Assembly (NCBI GenBank): GCA_002452315.1
Contig: DKFH01000199.1
Span: 1-6,691 of the forward strand
Length of the DNA: 6,691 bases
From: Anaerolineaceae bacterium UBA6801
GTDB lineage: Bacteria; Chloroflexota; Anaerolineae; Anaerolineales; Anaerolineaceae
Direction: 5' to 3'
Shown here: in pieces, positions 4,995-6,691 of the stretch
Numbering within the stretch: position 1 is the stretch's first letter
Layout: every line of letters begins with the position of its first letter
Position numbers and translations under genes: made by a program
The notes under the pieces: model-generated
The model's database searches: none
What the model was told of the DNA's origin: nothing
Seen by the model: only the letters and a program-made list of their open reading frames with translations

Positions 4995-5882
4995 ATGGAA
5001 CAGCAGGTCGCAACGTTTGAAGTTAAAAAAGGGCTGGCGCAAATGTTAAAAGGCGGGGTGATCATGGACGTGGTGACGCCCGATCATGCCAAAATTGCAG
5101 AAGATGCTGGCGCGGTGGCCGTGATGGCGCTGGAGCGCGTCCCGGCGGATATCCGTGCCCAGGGCGGCGTTGCCCGGATGAGCGACCCTGAATTGATCAT
5201 CCAGATTATGGATGCCGTGTCTATCCCGGTGATGGCCAAGTGCCGCATCGGCCATTTTGTTGAAGCGCAAATCCTGGAATCCCTGGGTGTGGATTACATC
5301 GACGAATCTGAGGTATTAACCCCCGCTGATGAGGCGCATCACATTTACAAACACCCCTTCAAGGTGCCCTTTGTATGCGGCTGCCGCAACCTGGGTGAAG
5401 CCCTGCGCCGGATTGGTGAAGGCGCCGCGATGATACGCACCAAGGGCGAGGCCGGTACGGGGGATGTGGTTGAAGCGGTACGCCATGCACGCAGCGTTTT
5501 AGGCGAGATCGGACGCTTGCAAAATATGCCGGAAGCGGAGTTGATGTCCTATGCCAAGGAGATCGGCGCACCCTTTGAGCTGGTCAGGGAAACCCGTGAC
5601 CTGGGCCGACTGCCGGTGGTCAACTTTGCTGCCGGTGGGATTGCCACCCCTGCGGATGCTGCTTTGATGATGCAACTGGGTGTGGACGGTGTGTTTGTGG
5701 GCTCGGGCATTTTTAAGTCCGGTGATCCTGCCAAACGCGCTGAGGCAATTGTTAAAGCCACCACACACTATGATAACCCCCAGATCCTGGCTGAAGTTAG
5801 CCGCAACTTGGGTGAACCCATGGTGGGGCGCCAGGTGACGGATATCCCTGAACCTGAACTGATTTCTACCCGTGGCTGGTAA
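4995..5882 (+). CDS. pdxS: Pyridoxal 5'-phosphate synthase, synthase subunit
   Basis: PdxS builds PLP from ribose 5-phosphate, glyceraldehyde 3-phosphate and ammonia supplied by PdxT, in the DXP-independent vitamin B6 pathway. It is a TIM barrel that assembles as a dodecamer with twelve PdxT. The 295 residues are full length. Signature stretches include KGGVIMDVVTPDHAKIAEDAGAV (start at 19; D25 contacts ribose), MALERVPADIRAQGGVARMSDP (44-65), the catalytic lysines K82 (in MAKCRIGHF) and K150 (in MIRTKGEAGTG), and NFAAGGIATPADAALMMQLG near the C-terminus. ATG 4995 has GGAGG 4 nt upstream; a TTG at 4965 would overlap the promoter and is rejected. Followed 22 nt later by pdxT on the same strand. 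Confidence 0.98.
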   Translation: MEQQVATFEVKKGLAQMLKGGVIMDVVTPDHAKIAEDAGAVAVMALERVPADIRAQGGVARMSDPELIIQIMDAVSIPVMAKCRIGHFVEAQILESLGVDYIDESEVLTPADEAHHIYKHPFKVPFVCGCRNLGEALRRIGEGAAMIRTKGEAGTGDVVEAVRHARSVLGEIGRLQNMPEAELMSYAKEIGAPFELVRETRDLGRLPVVNFAAGGIATPADAALMMQLGVDGVFVGSGIFKSGDPAKRAEAIVKATTHYDNPQILAEVSRNLGEPMVGRQVTDIPEPELISTRGW

Positions 5883-5904
5883 TTTGCACTCAGATGATGT
5901 CAAG

Positions 5905-6480
5905 ATGAACATTGGCGTCCTTGCCCTGCAGGGCGATTTTCATGAACATGTCCACATGCTGGACGCTCTGGGCGTCAAACCCCGGCTGGTCAGGCTGCCA
6001 GAACACCTTTCTGGTCTGGCGGGCTTGATCATCCCGGGCGGTGAATCGACCACGATCGGTAAGCTGGCGGAGGCATATGGCCTGGTGGAGCCCATCCGGG
6101 AATTTGGCCGGGAGGGCGCCATCTGGGGTACCTGTGCGGGCGCGATCTTCCTCTCCAAGGATGCGCACCGTGACCAGCCTTTGCTACACCTGATGGATAT
6201 CCAGGTGGAGCGCAACGCGTTTGGGCGCCAGGTGGACAGTTTCACCATCGACCTGGCGGTGCCTTTCTTTGATGACGGCCTGGAAAACCCGTATCATGCG
6301 GTATTCATCCGGGCGCCGATCATCCGCGAGGTGCGCGGGGAGGCGCAAGTGCTGCTGTCCCTGCCGGATAGCCGCATTGTCGCCGCTCGACAAGGGAAAT
6401 TATTAGCCACATCCTTCCATCCCGAATTGACCCCGGATACCCGTTTTCATCAATATTTCCTGGCAATGGCAAGGTTGTGA
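5905..6480 (+). CDS. pdxT: Pyridoxal 5'-phosphate synthase, glutaminase subunit
   Basis: PdxT is a class I glutamine amidotransferase that hydrolyses glutamine and channels ammonia into the PdxS active site. The 191 residues are typical. It opens with MNIGVLALQGDFHEH, has the oxyanion-loop PGGEST (44-49), the nucleophile C77 in GTCAGA, and H172 and E174 in SFHPEL, so the Cys-His-Glu triad is complete. ATG 5905 fits the family start exactly; GTG 5872 would add 11 residues and overlap pdxS. No strong ribosome site precedes 5905, so translation is probably coupled to pdxS. Its stop codon overlaps the next gene. Confidence 0.97.
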   Translation: MNIGVLALQGDFHEHVHMLDALGVKPRLVRLPEHLSGLAGLIIPGGESTTIGKLAEAYGLVEPIREFGREGAIWGTCAGAIFLSKDAHRDQPLLHLMDIQVERNAFGRQVDSFTIDLAVPFFDDGLENPYHAVFIRAPIIREVRGEAQVLLSLPDSRIVAARQGKLLATSFHPELTPDTRFHQYFLAMARL

Positions 6481-6691
6481 ACGTGCGATCCATCCTCTGG
6501 CACGACTGGTACTACCTTTTTCGTCATCGCCGAGAACTCACCTGCCTGGATAACGTCCTCTGCCTTACCCGGGGCAAACCGCTTTCGCTAACCCATTTGC
6601 TGTTTGGCATCCACCCGACGGACCATCTCTATACTGCTGTGTGTGAACCGCATGAGGAGGCCGGGAAATGCATAGCCCAGATTTACCAGTC
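6477..6691 (+). CDS. Uncharacterised protein, possibly a GNAT-type acetyltransferase (N-terminal part)
   Basis: A GTG at 6477 overlaps the pdxT stop as GTGA, and the frame is open to the window edge (71 codons). A second GTG at 6483 is an alternative start. The sequence begins MNVRSILWHDWYYLFRHRREL, then CLDNVLCLTRGKPLSLTHLLFG and a strand-like TAVCE. This reminds me of the N-terminus of Chloroflexota GNAT proteins, with the last stretch as the first core strand, but no acetyl-CoA-binding motif (Q/R-x-x-G-x-G/A) is reached before the edge. The overlap with pdxT suggests a common transcript and coupled translation, which does not prove a role in B6 metabolism. Confidence 0.5.
   Translation, partial: MNVRSILWHDWYYLFRHRRELTCLDNVLCLTRGKPLSLTHLLFGIHPTDHLYTAVCEPHEEAGKCIAQIYQ

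Overview
The window looks like part of a bacterial chromosome, most likely Chloroflexota (Anaerolineae-like). That placement is an inference from protein style, GTG starts, and GC-rich genes separated by AT-rich gaps; no search could be run. Four genes are ordinary and apparently intact: a dihydrolipoyl dehydrogenase (lpdA, minus strand), a zinc-ribbon TrmH/SpoU-type RNA methyltransferase, and the two subunits of PLP synthase (pdxS, pdxT). A GNAT-like gene overlaps the end of pdxT and runs off the right edge.

Left end (1-580): a REP/RAYT system. The minus strand from 170 to 1 encodes the N-terminus of a REP-associated tyrosine transposase (IS200-like Y1 family), cut by the window edge just before its expected HUH motif. 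Directly upstream is a cluster of five same-orientation hairpin repeats and one inverted copy. On the transposase strand most of them carry GTAG immediately 5' of the hairpin, the hallmark of REPs recognised by RAYTs. Two copies sit in an 80-bp tandem unit, and one has become a longer perfect palindrome in a way that points to template switching.

Middle left (594-2571, minus strand): lpdA with a terminator-like hairpin. Upstream of it is a collapsed 2-oxo-acid dehydrogenase locus: a strong ribosome site and what looks like the first ~20 codons of an E1-alpha gene, with an in-frame TAA, running directly into the last third of an E2 acyltransferase. The rest of E1-alpha, all of E1-beta and the E2 lipoyl region are missing, so E3 is left without its partners here.

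Middle (2572-4076): a 560-base gap with small inverted repeats, then a 226-residue protein with a disordered N-terminal half and a C-terminal IS200-like fold. Its catalytic HUH and tyrosine positions are replaced, so it is probably a dead or domesticated transposase. After it comes a very good sigma-70-type promoter whose transcript would meet a strong intrinsic terminator after about 45 nt, upstream of the methyltransferase gene.

Right (4077-6691): the methyltransferase, then a pdxS-pdxT-GNAT operon with a recognisable promoter and a 14-bp perfect palindrome just upstream of it. PdxT releases ammonia from glutamine, and PdxS uses it with ribose 5-phosphate and glyceraldehyde 3-phosphate to make pyridoxal phosphate.
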